Below are positions 44,826 to 56,747 of a DNA stretch of 64,000 nt, piece after piece. A program made the translations under genes and the position numbers. A model generated the notes under the pieces. That model did not search any database, had not been told where the DNA came from, and saw only the letters and a program-made list of their open reading frames with translations. This DNA is from Wolfiporia cocos. Its lineage: Eukaryota > Basidiomycota > Agaricomycetes > Polyporales > Phaeolaceae. The stretch covers positions 1,178,001-1,242,000 of the forward strand of contig JACCLO010000004.1 in assembly GCA_029448655.1 (NCBI GenBank), written 5' to 3'. Numbering within the stretch: the stretch's first letter is position 1; every line of letters starts with the position of its first letter.

Positions 44826-46520
44826 CTCGGGGCTACAACAGAGGAACTCTATGACTACATTAGCCCGAGGATTTGGAGCAGATTAGATGGAGACAGCTCT
44901 ACTGAGATCTAAGCACCTCCTTCAGGTTCTGGCTCCAACAAATCCCAGAAGTGCTCACTATCTCCATCTTCTGCAGCGCCGGCAGTTCTCATTCCATTCG
45001 ATCGTCAAAAAAAAAGCAGCGCCGCCATGAGTCTCACTGCATTTGGTAGTGTAGATAATGTTACATCCAGATAATTCTGACGAATACGAATAACTACTCA
45101 AGAGCGGCGGTGCGAGTACCGCTATAGGAGCGTGGGAATTATTTTAAACTCCGCTTTTCCTCGGGTGTGTTGGACCTCCTGTAAGGCATCGGCACTGAGG
45201 TAAGCTACTAGCTACGTGGTGGCCGGTAATGGCATCGGGGTGCGAGGATCGTAGAGCGCTGGATGTCTATGGCAACGTAGCGGGTTACACCCGAGTCAGT
45301 GGTTCTCGTCGATCGGGGGTTCGCCGGTAATGGCGGGGTTCTATGTCCGTGATCGGGGCGTCTGCAGTCCAGGTTCCCAAGTACTGGTACTGAGGAGTGG
45401 CACGTGGCGGTCCAGGTTCCCACGTGCTGGTACTGAGGAGTGGCATCTCCCGAGAGCGTGGACTGGCCAGTACGGGTTGTGCGTGACGTAGGGTGATCGA
45501 GCATGATTGGCTGTGATCGGTAGGTAGCGCTCTGTGACTGCTAGGGTTCTCAGTCGTACAGAGCTGGGTTTAGAGCCTCCGTAGGCTGTAGTGTAGTGCT
45601 AAGGGGTTTTAGGCCTCCCGTAGGCCATAGTCCATATAGTACATAGTCCATGCCAGTAATGGTGTGAGTCCATGGTTGGTAATGACCGTGTAGCCAGTAG
45701 TGGCTGTGGTTTGTGGAGACGGGAGGTGTGGGGTTCGGTTGGTTGGGTGGACATAGTCCTAGCCGTGAGTCGAGGTTTAGTGTGAGCCAAGGGTTTGCTT
45801 AGTGTGAGCCAAGGGTCACGTGACTACTATTGGCTTTTGTATTGGACTGGATGTGTGGTCTGAGACTAGGGTTCTTAGGCATGGCTGGTGATGCTGTTAG
45901 CTAGTGCTGCTCGATGCCCGACACAACTCTCTCTGAAGCGCAAACTCGTGTTCTTGCTGCACATGTAGCTATATTCTGGGCCACAGCGTCCCTTATTTAG
46001 CTTCGAAATGAGGTCAGCTGAGAGGAAGTTGCGTACATCCGAAATCTGCATGGCAACAATCAAGTCACAAGGAGTCACACGGCGGTCACTGCCCGCGCTC
46101 AGTAGCGGTTTCGCATTTCCCGAACGGTCTGACATTGCATCAACCGCTGTCGAGCGTCTGTTTGTTGGCAGGGAAATCGGTCGCCAGCGATATCAGGTTG
46201 CGTTCCCGTACAGGCCCTAAAAGTGTCTCGCAACATAGCAGAAGTTTTCACTTTCGCAGGTCCCACGATGTCCGCGGAAGACCCGGGCTCGGTAATGTCT
46301 GCTGCGAGTCTAGCAGGCGGGCCCAGTCGGCCTGCCCATTCAATATTCAGTCGCGAGCAGCGCAGCGCGCACTTACCAGCCTCAGACTTATGGCGAAGAG
46401 GAAACGACGTCACCCGCAATCGACCGATTGAGCATTGAGCTGAGTAAGGCGCACAGCCCCGTCCCGTCGACGTCCAGCTCGCGCAAAAAGTGGAGAAGAA
46501 TATCCTAAAAATAAAATGCA
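44826..46520. other. Intergenic, with a two-unit 43-bp repeat
   Basis: 45368-45453 contains two near-identical 43-bp units beginning gtccaggttccca. The rest holds G/T-rich sequence with short unsupported frames. 46000-46500 precedes the oxidoreductase and may contain its upstream control region. Confidence 0.45.
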
Positions 46521-46526
46521 CAAGCG

Positions 46527-46533
46527 TATAAAA
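46527..46533 (+). promoter_or_regulatory. TATA box of the oxidoreductase gene
   Basis: tataaaa, 75 bp before the ATG at 46608 and followed by a C/T-rich stretch typical of a fungal transcription start. Confidence 0.6.
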
Positions 46534-46607
46534 GGCTCCTCTCCCGTCGCTGTGCTTCGCATCCATCACCCATCATCCCGAAAACTTGATTCGCTGGCAC
46601 CGCAGCA

Positions 46608-48448
46608 ATGGCCCCAGTAAAGAACGGCCGTCTTGTCTTCAACGAGATCCCCACGGGTGCGTGGACCTGCCGGAGTGTGCGGACGTGTGACCGACGCGCG
46701 CGCAGGGCTGCCCGAGCCGGGCAAGACGACGGTGTACGACGAATCGCAGACGATCGACCTCGAGAGCGTCCCGCTGAACGGCGGCATCCTCGTCAAGACC
46801 CTCGTGCTCTCCATCGACCCGTACCTCCGCGGCCGCATGCGCAACACGAGCATCAAGAGCTACTCGGTGCGTCTCGCGCTCACCAGCGGAGCCTCTGCTG
46901 ACACCGCGAATGTGTAGCCCGGTTTCACTATTGGCGAGCCGTGAGTCGCACTGACATCGTGCTTTATTGCGTGCTTACGGATGTCTGACGTTCAGCCTGA
47001 ACAACTATGGCGTCGGCCTCGTCCTCCGCTCGGAGCACGCCTCCTTCAAGGCCGGCGACCATGTCTATGGCACGCACCGTACGTCATTCTCTCAATAACC
47101 TTCTTCCCGCTTATAACCTTCTCCTCCCTCCCTTCTATTCTGCTACGAATCCCAACCTTCGCTGATCGGCGCCGCGATCGATATCCGACTTCCAATTCGG
47201 CGGCAATCCCACCCTGCTGCGCGCCCGATCGCCAACCTAAACTAAACCGAACACCCAAACGGGACGCCACCATTCCATTCCTGCGCCACTCACTCGGCGC
47301 TGCACGTGTCGCGCTGGGCGCATATGCCTGGAACTGTGATTGTTTTGCGTGCGCCACTGCGTCTCGCGCATGCACCACGCGGTCGACGCGCACAGCCTTC
47401 CAGCAATACTTTGTCGCGGCGCCCGCGGACGCGGAGAAGCTCACCGTGCTCAAGAACGAGGAGGGCCTCCCGTGGAGCGTGTACGTCGGCGTGTGCGGCA
47501 TGCCCGGTGCGTGTTCCCTCTTCTACTTCCCATCGCTGGCCTCGTCCGTGTTTACTGACCCGCCCCGCCCCGCTCCGTACACAGGTCAGACCGCGCACCA
47601 TGCCTGGCGCGAGTACTCGCAGGCTAAGCCCGTACGTCCACTTTCTTCCTCCATGCGGTCACCACGCGCCGCTGACGACGTATGCAGGGTGAGACCGTCT
47701 TCGTCACCGCAGGCGCAGGCCCCGTCGGCGCGTAAGTACCCGTCCTCGTCTCCCCCTCTCCCCTCCCTGCCCTCGATTTCCCGCCTGGACAGATGCTGAC
47801 CCTGCGCAGGACGGTCATCCAGATCGCGAAGCAGCAGGGCCTGAAGGTGATTGCGTCCGCGGGGAGCGAGGAAAAGGTCGCGTTCATCAAGAGCCTCGGT
47901 GCAGACGTCGCGTTCAACTACAAGACGGAGCGCACGCGGGACGTGCTCGCGCGCGCGGGGCCGATCGACATGTGCGTGTGCGCGCTTTGCGTTCGTGCAG
48001 CGGGCTGATGTGTGCGCGGCAGATACTGGGACAACGTCGGCGGGGAGATGCTCGAGGCCGCGATTCAGGCGGCGTCGGTCGGCGCGCGATTCATCGTGCG
48101 TCTCTCCCTTCGTGATACCGCCGAGCGCTGACGCGGACTTCTGATCTCGATTTCCTTTCGTAGGAATGCGGCATGATCAGCGCGTACAACGGCGAGGAGC
48201 CGTACTTCGTGAAGAACCTGCCGCTGATCGTGGGCAAGCAGCTCAAGCTCAGTGGGTTCATCGTCTTGTGGCTGCACGAGAAGCACCTCGCGCACTTCTA
48301 CGAGACACTCCCGCTGCTGGTGAAGGAGGGGAAGATCAAGTACACCGAGGACGCCACACACGGGCTCGAGCGGGCGGGCCACGCGATCGTTGACGTGCAG
48401 ACCGGGCGGAATAAGGGAAAGAGCGTCATCATTGTGTCAGAGGAGTGA
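46608..48448 (+). CDS. NADP-dependent MDR oxidoreductase (2-alkenal/leukotriene B4 dehydrogenase-like)
   Basis: Zinc-independent medium-chain reductase expected to reduce activated double bonds using NADPH. Ten exons with GT-AG introns join in phase from ATG 46608 to TGA 48446-48448, about 345 residues. N-terminal domain: MAPVKNGRLVFNEIPTG, then SIDPYLRGRMRN, PGFTIGEP on a 23-nt exon, VGLVLRSEHASFKAGDHVYG. Catalytic/Rossmann part: GMPGQTAHHAW, FVTAGAGPVGATVIQIAKQQ (nucleotide-binding loop, GAGPVG in place of the common GAVG), SAGSEEKVAFIKSLGADVAF, YWDNVGGEMLEAAI, ECGMISAYN, and a C-terminal TGRNKGKSVIIVSEE. The intron at about 47082-47401 is unusually long (320 bp). GC-rich, unlike the repeats around it. 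No defect seen, so probably a functional single-copy gene. Confidence 0.92.
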
Positions 48449-49940
48449 GTGGTACGTTGTTGGTTGCGGGGACGCGATTGATGCGTGTGTGTTTGTTCAC
48501 GCAGTGCTGGGCCTGCGAGGTTGTAGTTGCCCGTTGTATGCGACGCCGCTTTGCGTCGGTGGCGTTCAATTAGAGGTAGTGTTCTATGTTAGCTCTACAT
48601 CGCGTAAAACAGCCTCCTGCAGCAATCTCATCGATGTCACGCTCTCTCTTCTGCTCGGTGTACTGCGCTGTTCGGCTCTCCCCTCCCCTAGCGCACTGCG
48701 CGGTCCAGGCGTTCGGAGGACTAACAGAATAGTGTGGCGTCCTGATCTCAGGTACCGTCGCTGGTTGGACAAGGCCGCTTCTGGATGCGGTTTGTAGGCA
48801 GCACGCGCTCGTTCCAGGATCGTGTACTATAGCCCCGTGCCGGCGCTTACACATCACGCACTAACACTAACCAGCCAAGTCTTTCCCTTAGATCCTGGTG
48901 ATTCGAGTACAGTCTTCCGATGCTGTAACTCGCCAAGATATAGCAAAATATGACGCTATCCTTCTGGTTACACCTCCGTGGCCATGCCATCCTCCAGGTA
49001 CACCTCCGTGGCCGTCCGTTTCACCATGGCGACAGCTTCGTCGGCCACCGACATTTGCAAACGCAAATGGCGGACAGCCCCGCCTTTCATGCCTTTCACG
49101 CGTTGAGCCATGCGCACAATTGACGAGCCTCCGCTGTGTTATACAGCCTGCTATTCGTCTGTCAGGATGATTGCTAACAGATCCATCCGTGAGGGAAAGA
49201 CGCATCCCGCGATACCACCGCCACTCAAGCGAGTACTCCCTGGATTTGAGGCGCAATCGCAGCCACCTTCCACAGACACCGGGAGTCCTCGTCGATTTGA
49301 TGTGATGAGCTTAGACCTTCTCTACCGCTCACTCCTTGTGGGGATTGCAAGCCGAAAAGGTTTCTTTTGCATAAAGCTGAGTCTAGATCTAATAATCGCT
49401 CACGTTCCGAGCAATAGTGGCCGGGAGCGCTCTGGACATCGGACACTGATACGCGCTCAATCCATGAAAATGCAATTCGCATACTGCTATTTGATTTCGT
49501 GATTGCTGACTGAAGCTTCGACATACGCCTTCAGGAGGCAGCTGGGAATACCGGATAGGAGACGTCTCACTATGAATGTCATTTTTGTCTAGCTGGATTA
49601 AAGGGGCATCAAAGGCAGCCCTTCTCCAAGGCAGCCCTTTTGATTATCTCCCCTTCTAGACCCGGATTTGGAGTAGGCAGCTATCTGATGGTTGTAAGCG
49701 TATTCAGGTGCCTTCAGTGTCATGGCGGGTGTCCGAGTCCCTGATTTTTGGAAGTCCAGGCACCGAGCCCATTCACTGCTATTATACGCGCACGCTCATC
49801 CCAGGTGTTTAGGCGAGCATATATAGATTGGTGGGCTGACTACCATCTTCAGATATCCTAACCTCTTTCTGGTGCCTGTAGCGTGTCTTCCATGGAATAT
49901 ACATTTCTGGAGGAATTTTATCAGACGTGAGCATTATGTA
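48449..49940. other. Intergenic, no confident gene
   Basis: Begins with the 3' region of the oxidoreductase gene. Open frames of up to 130 codons occur (48888-49502) but show no motif and overlap on both strands. A short direct repeat, acctccgtggcc, occurs twice near 48970-49015. Confidence 0.4.
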
Positions 49941-49950
49941 ATCTACAGCT

Positions 49951-50480
49951 TTCCGGAGAGACAATTCCAAATTCAGTACCGTGTCATCGTACATGTACTG
50001 CAGCATGGCAGGTGAGTGGCTCAATAGACAGTCCCTGTAACTCTGCATGTGTCAATTGCTGAATACACAGCACTCCTCATATACGATTATTTCCTCACCC
50101 TCGAACGAGAGATCAACATTATGTGGGAAGTGCGCAGTTCGCGATCTGCTATCTTCTTTGCTGCTCGTTTCGTCTCGCTTTGCTCAGTTGCTTGGCTTTT
50201 ATGCACACTTGTAAACTATGCGGTTCAAGTGGCACGTTGGACACCTTTCCATCCCCGTGCAAGACAATCTGATGGATTGAGGATTCGTGATCTAGAGGTA
50301 TCTATGCTCATATAGATTTCAATGATTGAGGCTATTTTCCCGTTCCACAACAGCGAAGCACTCATCATATCCTCATCGTGTGTGACCATAACTTCTATTC
50401 TATTGTCGGCAGGTGAGTTCCCGAGATATTTGATAATGTTTAGTGTTTTCTGCGTTGTATTTATATGCCGTATGCAACCG
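49951..50480 (+). pseudogene. DUF6533-type membrane protein, N-terminal fragment
   Basis: DUF6533 proteins are basidiomycete multi-pass membrane proteins of unknown function. An exon ending at 50011 (YMYCSMA) splices across a 59-bp intron to 50071-50297, giving ALLIYDYFLTLEREINIMWE then RSAIFFAARFVSLCSVAWLL, the typical start of this family with the first membrane helix. A further exon may lie at 50357-50413, but it does not match the family. The remaining helices are absent before the duplicated segment begins at 50668. Probably a truncated relic. Confidence 0.55.
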
Positions 50481-50667
50481 GAGCTATATATAGGCGACGG
50501 CGACATTGATATTAGGACTGATGCCGATGGATTTCGACTTGGTGAAGCTTAGCCTTTGCCAGATTAATACTGATATACTAAATTCAAGATATGCAGGCTG
50601 CAGATGCCTCTACAACTATGGTTTCCTTAGGGGACAATTTAGTACAAGAATCAAGTTTGACTTACTA

Positions 50668-52536
50668 CACCTTGGTGTACAAAGCCGCTGCGGGCATCCT
50701 CCCCGTGCACATCGTCTCCCTCAGCCCTCAGCTCATGCGGTATCATCAACATGTCATAATCGCATGATCTTGGTAATATCCCTTCGTCAGAAATAAATAT
50801 CGAGTTTGAATGTAAGGATCAGGGCGTATTGCTGTCAGATACATTGGCACAATATACAGAGCTGCGGCGACAACTGAGAACTAGAACGAGAACGCAGTGG
50901 AAATGGAAAATGCGCAATTATAAGTGCCTGAAACATTCAGTTAGTGCCACGCATGTTCTAGCAGTGCAATATTCGGAAGCGGCAGCCGAGCCTACAATAT
51001 CGACACAGCATGCAAGATACGATGACGGCATACCATGATACACAGCATATATCAGCGTGCCAGCTCACCAAAAGATGCACGGCCTGCCAGGAGTGGTAGA
51101 GTTTCAGTCAATTATCTTAATCTGCCAACTGCCCTTCGCTTAAGAAATCGCAGTTGCGAGCTAGGTTTGCACGCAGATTAATCTGCTAACTGCGGCAGAT
51201 TAATCTACTGTGACAATAAAATGGTACATCCCGGATTCAAACCAAGGACCTTAGTGCAGATGAGAATAACAGCATCGCAGCGTAATTAGCCAACTGAGCT
51301 ACAGTGCGACTGTTGCCACCTCCATTTTAAGCAATATATAGATTATTTTGTAAACTTCATTTTCGCAGTTTAACATCTTCCATAACACAAATACAAATGA
51401 ATCTGCCTCTGAAGACCTGTGATTCCAGTGTATTCAGCTTTCCCATGGTGAGTTGCTCCAGGTCAAGCATGGTAAATCAAGCTACCACTATCATTGATTT
51501 CTGTATGCTTGTTGGAGCAGTTCGTTGCCTTGATGATTTGTGAAGATTGTGTGTAAAATTTGCGTTATATATATTTTAATTGGTCAATGGTAACTGTTGC
51601 CACTATGGCTCAGTTGGCTAATTATGCTGCAATGCTGTTATTCTCATTTGCACTAAGGTCCTTGGTTCAAATCCGGGATGTACCATTTTATTGTCACAGT
51701 AGATTAATCTGCCGCAGTTAGCAGATTAATCTGCGTGCAAACCTAGCTCGCAACTGCTCTTAAACGAAAGGCAGTTGGCAGATTAAGATAATTGACTGAA
51801 GTCCCTCAGGAGTGAGTAGTCAAACATCGGCCATGGGAATCGGCGGTGAGCAGACTTTACTCGCCTGCGACTCTTGAAGTAGAGACCAAACTGACGATGA
51901 CGACATCTCGTTGGCAATTGACGAGTAATTCCTTCTGGATTCATAGTCAAAGTCTCCGACTGTATATTTCGTGTGAGGTACCTGCTGCCAAAGTGCCTCG
52001 ACTCATATGTGCGCATGTACTGGTCAGAGAACCTAGATGATGGTAACTAATTCTCTGTCAGCCGAGTGCAGTTTAATGGGTTAGCATGACTGAAAGAATC
52101 ATCGGCATCTCGGACCCTCTGCATAATCTGTAGTCACAAACCATATCACCATAGATGACACGGCCAGGTGCAATTCCTTGGAGAGAGTCTGCAGATCTGT
52201 GGATATTGAGAGAATTGGCATAATTTCAATGTATAACGAATCTACCGCCAGCATTGATGTTGAGACAAGCTGTATTAGCACAGGCAAGGACCAAAAAGAA
52301 TCGTCTGTTATATCCGAACACGAATTCCTTGGATCCGGTTTGTTATTTTGATTTAGGCACCTGCCGATATGACCTCATAAGGCTCTGGGTATAGCACAGG
52401 ATCACGGAGAACATTCCTTGTCGTCACGGTACAAGAAAACAAAGACTTGCTATATTCACCAGCTATTCGCTATAAATGTAGCACCAGCAGGGATGTGGTA
52501 TACATTGTATTAGTAAACCGTGTTAATCCATCAGCT
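50668..52536. repeat. Duplicated segment, copy 2 (interrupted by MITE M3)
   Basis: Collinear with 12875-14033 once M3 (51096-51807) and one 7-bp target copy are removed. Contains the same short CGHPPRAHRLPQPSAHAVSS frame and, near 52320-52430, the same P450 relic tail as 13860-13925. Confidence 0.8.
51096..51807. mobile_element. Palindromic tRNA-like MITE, copy M3
   Basis: 712 bp between two copies of aggagtg (51089-51095 and 51808-51814). The empty site is preserved at about 13290. Termini as in M2 (gtagagtttcag... and ...gaagtccctc), but the AT-rich core runs in the opposite direction to that of M2. Confidence 0.88.
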
Positions 52537-52711
52537 TGTGCTGCAACAGGATGGATTCTGATGGACTTCGATATTTTCTGATGCGACGCAAAACCTGCAT
52601 CGCAATGTGCTACATATGTTCCAGTAGCTTCCAGTAGTCTTTTGAAGCTCAGAAAATGAATTCTGATATTTATTGATACGTTCTGATCGAATGAAGAGCA
52701 AAAGCCTCTAG

Positions 52712-52917
52712 AATTGTCATAAATTTCGAAATCCCGGTACAACGTTATCTTTCACGTCGTAACCCGTTGTCACCCAAAACCCAGTTGCAACGCTGCTCAA
52801 ATGCCATTGCAACATAATCTAATTGCGTTGGAGCGGGGTTGTCACGAGTTATAACGGGCCAATGGGTTACAACGTGAGAGATAACGTTACAGCGGGATTT
52901 CGAAATTTACGACAATT
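52712..52917. mobile_element. Small inverted-repeat element (MITE-like)
   Basis: About 206 bp with terminal inverted repeats of some 50 bp: aattgtcataaatttcgaaa at the left, matched by the complement of tttcgaaatttacgacaatt at the right, with a few mismatches. The interior repeats cgttacaac/gttgtaac motifs. No coding capacity. The target duplication is unclear (possibly TA). Confidence 0.65.
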
Positions 52918-52998
52918 AGGTATGAATATAATCTGATAATTTTGGGTAGGCGGAATCTCTCAGCCAAAGCCCTCAGGTATTTTGCAGTAGCTCCCACC

Positions 52999-53045
52999 AG
53001 GGGCATTATCTAATGACTTTGTCGGAAACATGTTGGTATCATTTA
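52999..53045 (+). pseudogene. Short coding relic shared with 9930-9977
   Basis: Reads GALSNDFVGNMLVSF in frame. See the partner next to the P450-4 break. Confidence 0.35.
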
Positions 53046-54065
53046 CATCAGCAAAGTGCGAGATCGTAGATACACCACACCTACGCATATATACCTAATA
53101 GGTCCTGTTATAAGTAGGCGATCTGGGTTAGTAATATATAGCCCCCTTATTATGGCAGGTCTGCGCAATACCAAGGTGCCCAAGGGACATGTTCTAGCAA
53201 GGATGCGGCGGCCAAGCCCATGCTATTGCGAGGACTTCACCTGAGGCCCTTGCAGTTGTGAGGACCATACCTGAGGCTGCCACTATTGTGAGGACCATAA
53301 TGATCATCTAGGAAGGCAGTAACATCGCCCTAGCAAGTATTGTAATATATCATATTCATTCAATGTAGTCAATAAAACTCGATTATATTCCATAAATGAG
53401 TACAATGATATTGTAGTAACAGTTCCTCACAGAAGGGGCCACAATAAATCTACCAGAGAGCATCAGTCGATAGCCTTGAGCATCGACATTTAGCATTCAG
53501 CATTAACATGCACTGTCCACACTACGAATCGGCACAGATAGTGGAAGGACTTGTACATGCCGGTGTGTTGCGTGAGTGGCAGCATACATGTGGGAGCGGG
53601 AGTGAGGGTGGTGTTGGAAGTGTGTGTGTATGTTGGTGTGGTGCACAGTGCAATCTCATCACCATGGTGGGGAATGACCTAGAAAGGGAATGCAGCAGAG
53701 TGGGCAGACCGGAAGGTGGTGCGATACGCACCTGGTTATGGAGAAGGGGGGTGCTGGGTATATAGTCAAGGGACATACCTTATGCATTCACCATGATCCC
53801 ATTACATTCGAACCAGAGGAATGATAAGGTAGCTTGCTGAGGTGATCACATGGGGTCAACGTTCAATGCACATGTCTGTGCACATGGCTGCAATGTCACA
53901 GAATGCCCGGTAGGGGCTACTCCGACTCCCTCACCTGGATATCCGCAGGGCACCACCATGGGCGCAGCGTCCCGTCCTCCTCACAACCTCTTGTCATTCC
54001 TTAGATACCGTGTAGACCACCTGACCTTGTAGATAGGTGCTCCGGGGTAGTGCGCGCTTGTGCAC
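53046..54065. other. Gene-free stretch with a short tandem repeat
   Basis: 53220-53305 holds three imperfect copies of a unit containing tgtgaggaccatacctgagg. Otherwise only unsupported frames are present. Element C starts at 54066. Confidence 0.4.
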
Positions 54066-54604
54066 TGTTACAGATCGAATATCCGTTCAGCTGAAATAAC
54101 TAAGTCGAGTTACTCAGCATATCGAGTAGCGCACTACTCGTCGGACTCAGCAGAGTCGAGCGTCGATATACTAGCTGCGGGCTTAATTGATCAAGCCTTT
54201 GAGAACGAGTATAGGATCCTTGTAATTCAACAAGGTCAAGCTGAGGAACTCGACCAGTATTTACAGCAGAGTCTTTATACTATGTTTCTGTAACCGGGGT
54301 CATAGTGTCCTTGGTACTGCTACCATTAAGTCCATAAGGTTAGTACGCTACGATAACTAAGCTGAAACGCTGCGGTTGAGCGCAACAGTGGGTGAAACGC
54401 AGAAGCACGGTGGTTAGACACCAGATATATGCTAGAACCTGATACGCTACGGGACTATGGGCATAGGGCTGTTGTACATGAAACGAGGGTCGCTGGTGGT
54501 TGAGCAGAGAACCCTGAAAATAAACGCACGGCGACACGGTTGAACGCTAAGTCCTCTTCTCCAGTGAGGCATCGAAGATATGCAAAATTGTACCGACTGT
54601 AACA
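54066..54604 (-). repeat. C 3' LTR
   Basis: 539 bp with perfect 8-bp inverted ends tgttacag/ctgtaaca. The adjacent body sequence (54605-54617) is a polypurine tract on the minus strand (gggaggggggtga), which fixes the orientation. Parts resemble solo LTR Y (e.g. tttgagaacgagtata). Confidence 0.75.
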
Positions 54605-54649
54605 TCACCCCCCTCCCAAGCCTTCATCGCCCTCGATGAAATCCAAGCA

Positions 54650-55648
54650 TCACGGCCACTCAAAGGGCCTTGGTGTCGGGGTCATTATACCCTGCATCTC
54701 CATCGGGGAGAGGAGGCGTGGGTGGAGGGACCCAGAGCTGGTAGGGCGCGCATTCCCCTCGTCGATGCCCGGGTTGGGATACCCGGCATGTGGGTCAGCG
54801 ATAGTCGGGGCAGTCAAGGATCCAGTGATATGGACTGCCGCAGCCTCGACAGGGATCCATCTGAGATGGTCGGGGTGGAGATTGGGTGGAGGGGATGTCG
54901 CGGAGGTAGTCCCCTGACTTGTATCGTTGGTGGTGGTGGTGGACCCATATGCGCTCTTGGAGCCATCGGGGTAGGCTAAGGAGGGGATCGTTTCAGGCGT
55001 CGTGCCCTCGCTCCCATTCCTCTCGGCTGATGATCTCAACTGATGGAGATCGTCAACCAGCTTCGTCGTTAGCCGGGGCAGTGGGCGGCGGGGTGGCAGG
55101 CCCAACACTGCTCAGCCCCTCTCGAACTGGGCATTGTTCGTGGCTTCGTGAATGAGGAGCAGGGCCCTCTGGTTCTCCAGGTCGAGCCCCTGTGGCGGCG
55201 ATCGCATGGGGAGCGTCGTGAGATACCAAAGAACGGTATTTCATAAAATCGTACGGTTCTGCAATTCTAGCCAATTCATTGTTGTCGAGTAGCCAGGAGG
55301 GCATTGGAGGGAGGGGGCTGCGTTGCCGGGCTGGGCGACGTGGGCCTTCTTTCTGTTCGTTGAACTCCCTCCAGATTCGCGAGGGCGTCGACGCCCCGAG
55401 GTGGTCGATCCATTGGTCGATGTTCCACCCAAGCTGTTGTCTCTGCCAGCAGACCGTCCGTTCGAGTTGGACGAGTTGTTCCGTAACATCCTGGTAGCTG
55501 TCGTAGACAGCGGTGAGCTCCTGTACGAGCTCAAATCAATCAGTCCAGGGGGTCGGGTGGCCTCCTGGGGGAATGTCGGACCTATGCCAGGTGAGCGCAT
55601 GGCGAGTGTGGAGGTGGGCCTCCTCGGAAAACCCATAACACCTGCCTG
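54650..55648 (-). pseudogene. C Pol C-terminal Pro/Ser/Thr-rich tail
   Basis: Downstream of the chromodomain the C frame continues, once solo LTR W and one target copy are ignored, into a low-complexity tail (from MGFPRRPTSTLAMRSPGIG). It stays open to 55241 and, in shifted frames, to 54650 (SGSLHPRLLSPMEM). No domain recognised. At least two frameshifts. Confidence 0.55.
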
Positions 55649-55653
55649 TCTGG

Positions 55654-56742
55654 TGTCACAGATTTATCTGGGGCTTACAGCATTTTTCCTATGATTATAG
55701 CAATTTACCTGGGATTTATACGTCTACCTACAAGTTATCTACGGGTTAACTCCCATTGCCACCACGACAAGCTCTTAACTGGGCTTATCAACCACATGAC
55801 TAGCTTACGTAATGTTACGGTACAACCACGTCCAATAGCAACACTACAGCATACGTCATACAGGTCTCGCCCGTCAGAGCAAGACCAGCCACGTCATAGA
55901 TCCTAGATCATAATGATAGGCCGAGCGTGGCACGCTCGCATAATAATGTCCACATGTACAAACAGTGCCTCGCGGCCTTGTACTATTGGGTCGGCCTTCA
56001 CGGCTTCCCACCGCCATAAGATCTTTGATCACAATGGCACCTCAGGCGCGCCACGCCTTCGCATAATAATGGCAACACGACCATACAGCACTATAATAGC
56101 ATCAAGGCTATATCGCTATAGGTCACGGCCTCTCGGCCTCCCACGGACTTGGCGTTCTCCAAGTCCCGGGCTTCTGCCATCACGGCGTTGCCCAAACACC
56201 GGTCCTCGCCTCACGGCTAAGACCAATACACGCCCCGGTAACCATCCGGACCGGGCTGTAACACATGCCACGGTACTTCCCGTCCAATGGCATAACGACC
56301 TCGGCGTCCCGCCTTGGTCATCACACGAAGACCGGCCAATCGCCATTATACCTCACGGTATCCGGCAACCGGCTTCACCTATACCCGGGCTGCGCCCGCG
56401 TTATCACAATAATATACACAAATCCCTCTCATACGATTGGTTCGGCCATTAGGGCCTTGCCACGGCCATTCTATGTAGAGTCCATAAACAGTAGATAAGA
56501 TAAGCTTCGCCACTTGGCAAAGCCACATAACCCGGAAAGGTAACAGCTAGCTAGTAGCACGTGACCTTCCCATAAACATGTATATAAGTAGGGGCTTGAC
56601 GCCCTATAACTCTAGTTCTATTATTCTCGGCCTGCGCCGTAGAATAACTCTCACCACCCTGCTGCGCTAGTATTCCTCCTCTCTAAGTCGCCTTATCTCA
56701 AGAATATAGGCACTTGGTGAGTCCCACAGGCGTACTGTGTCA
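55654..56742 (+). mobile_element. Solo LTR W
   Basis: 1,089 bp from tgtcacagattt to ctgtgtca, flanked by the 5-bp duplication tctgg (55649-55653, 56743-56747). Promoter-like tatataagtagggg near 56581-56594 on the plus strand. Termini and TATA region resemble the D LTR (62681-63379), so it is a diverged relative. Contains internal repeats around cgcataataatg. Produced by LTR-LTR recombination. Confidence 0.85.
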
Positions 56743-56747
56743 TCTGG

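Noticed and set aside
46135..46431. Small gene upstream of the oxidoreductase
   Set aside because: Open frames on both strands with no motif. The region more likely holds promoter sequence.
49110..49502. 130-codon plus-strand frame
   Set aside because: No recognisable domain, and overlapped by a similar-length minus-strand frame.
54636..55694. Plus-strand frames of 85-123 codons
   Set aside because: Antisense to the low-complexity C tail; composition explains the openness.
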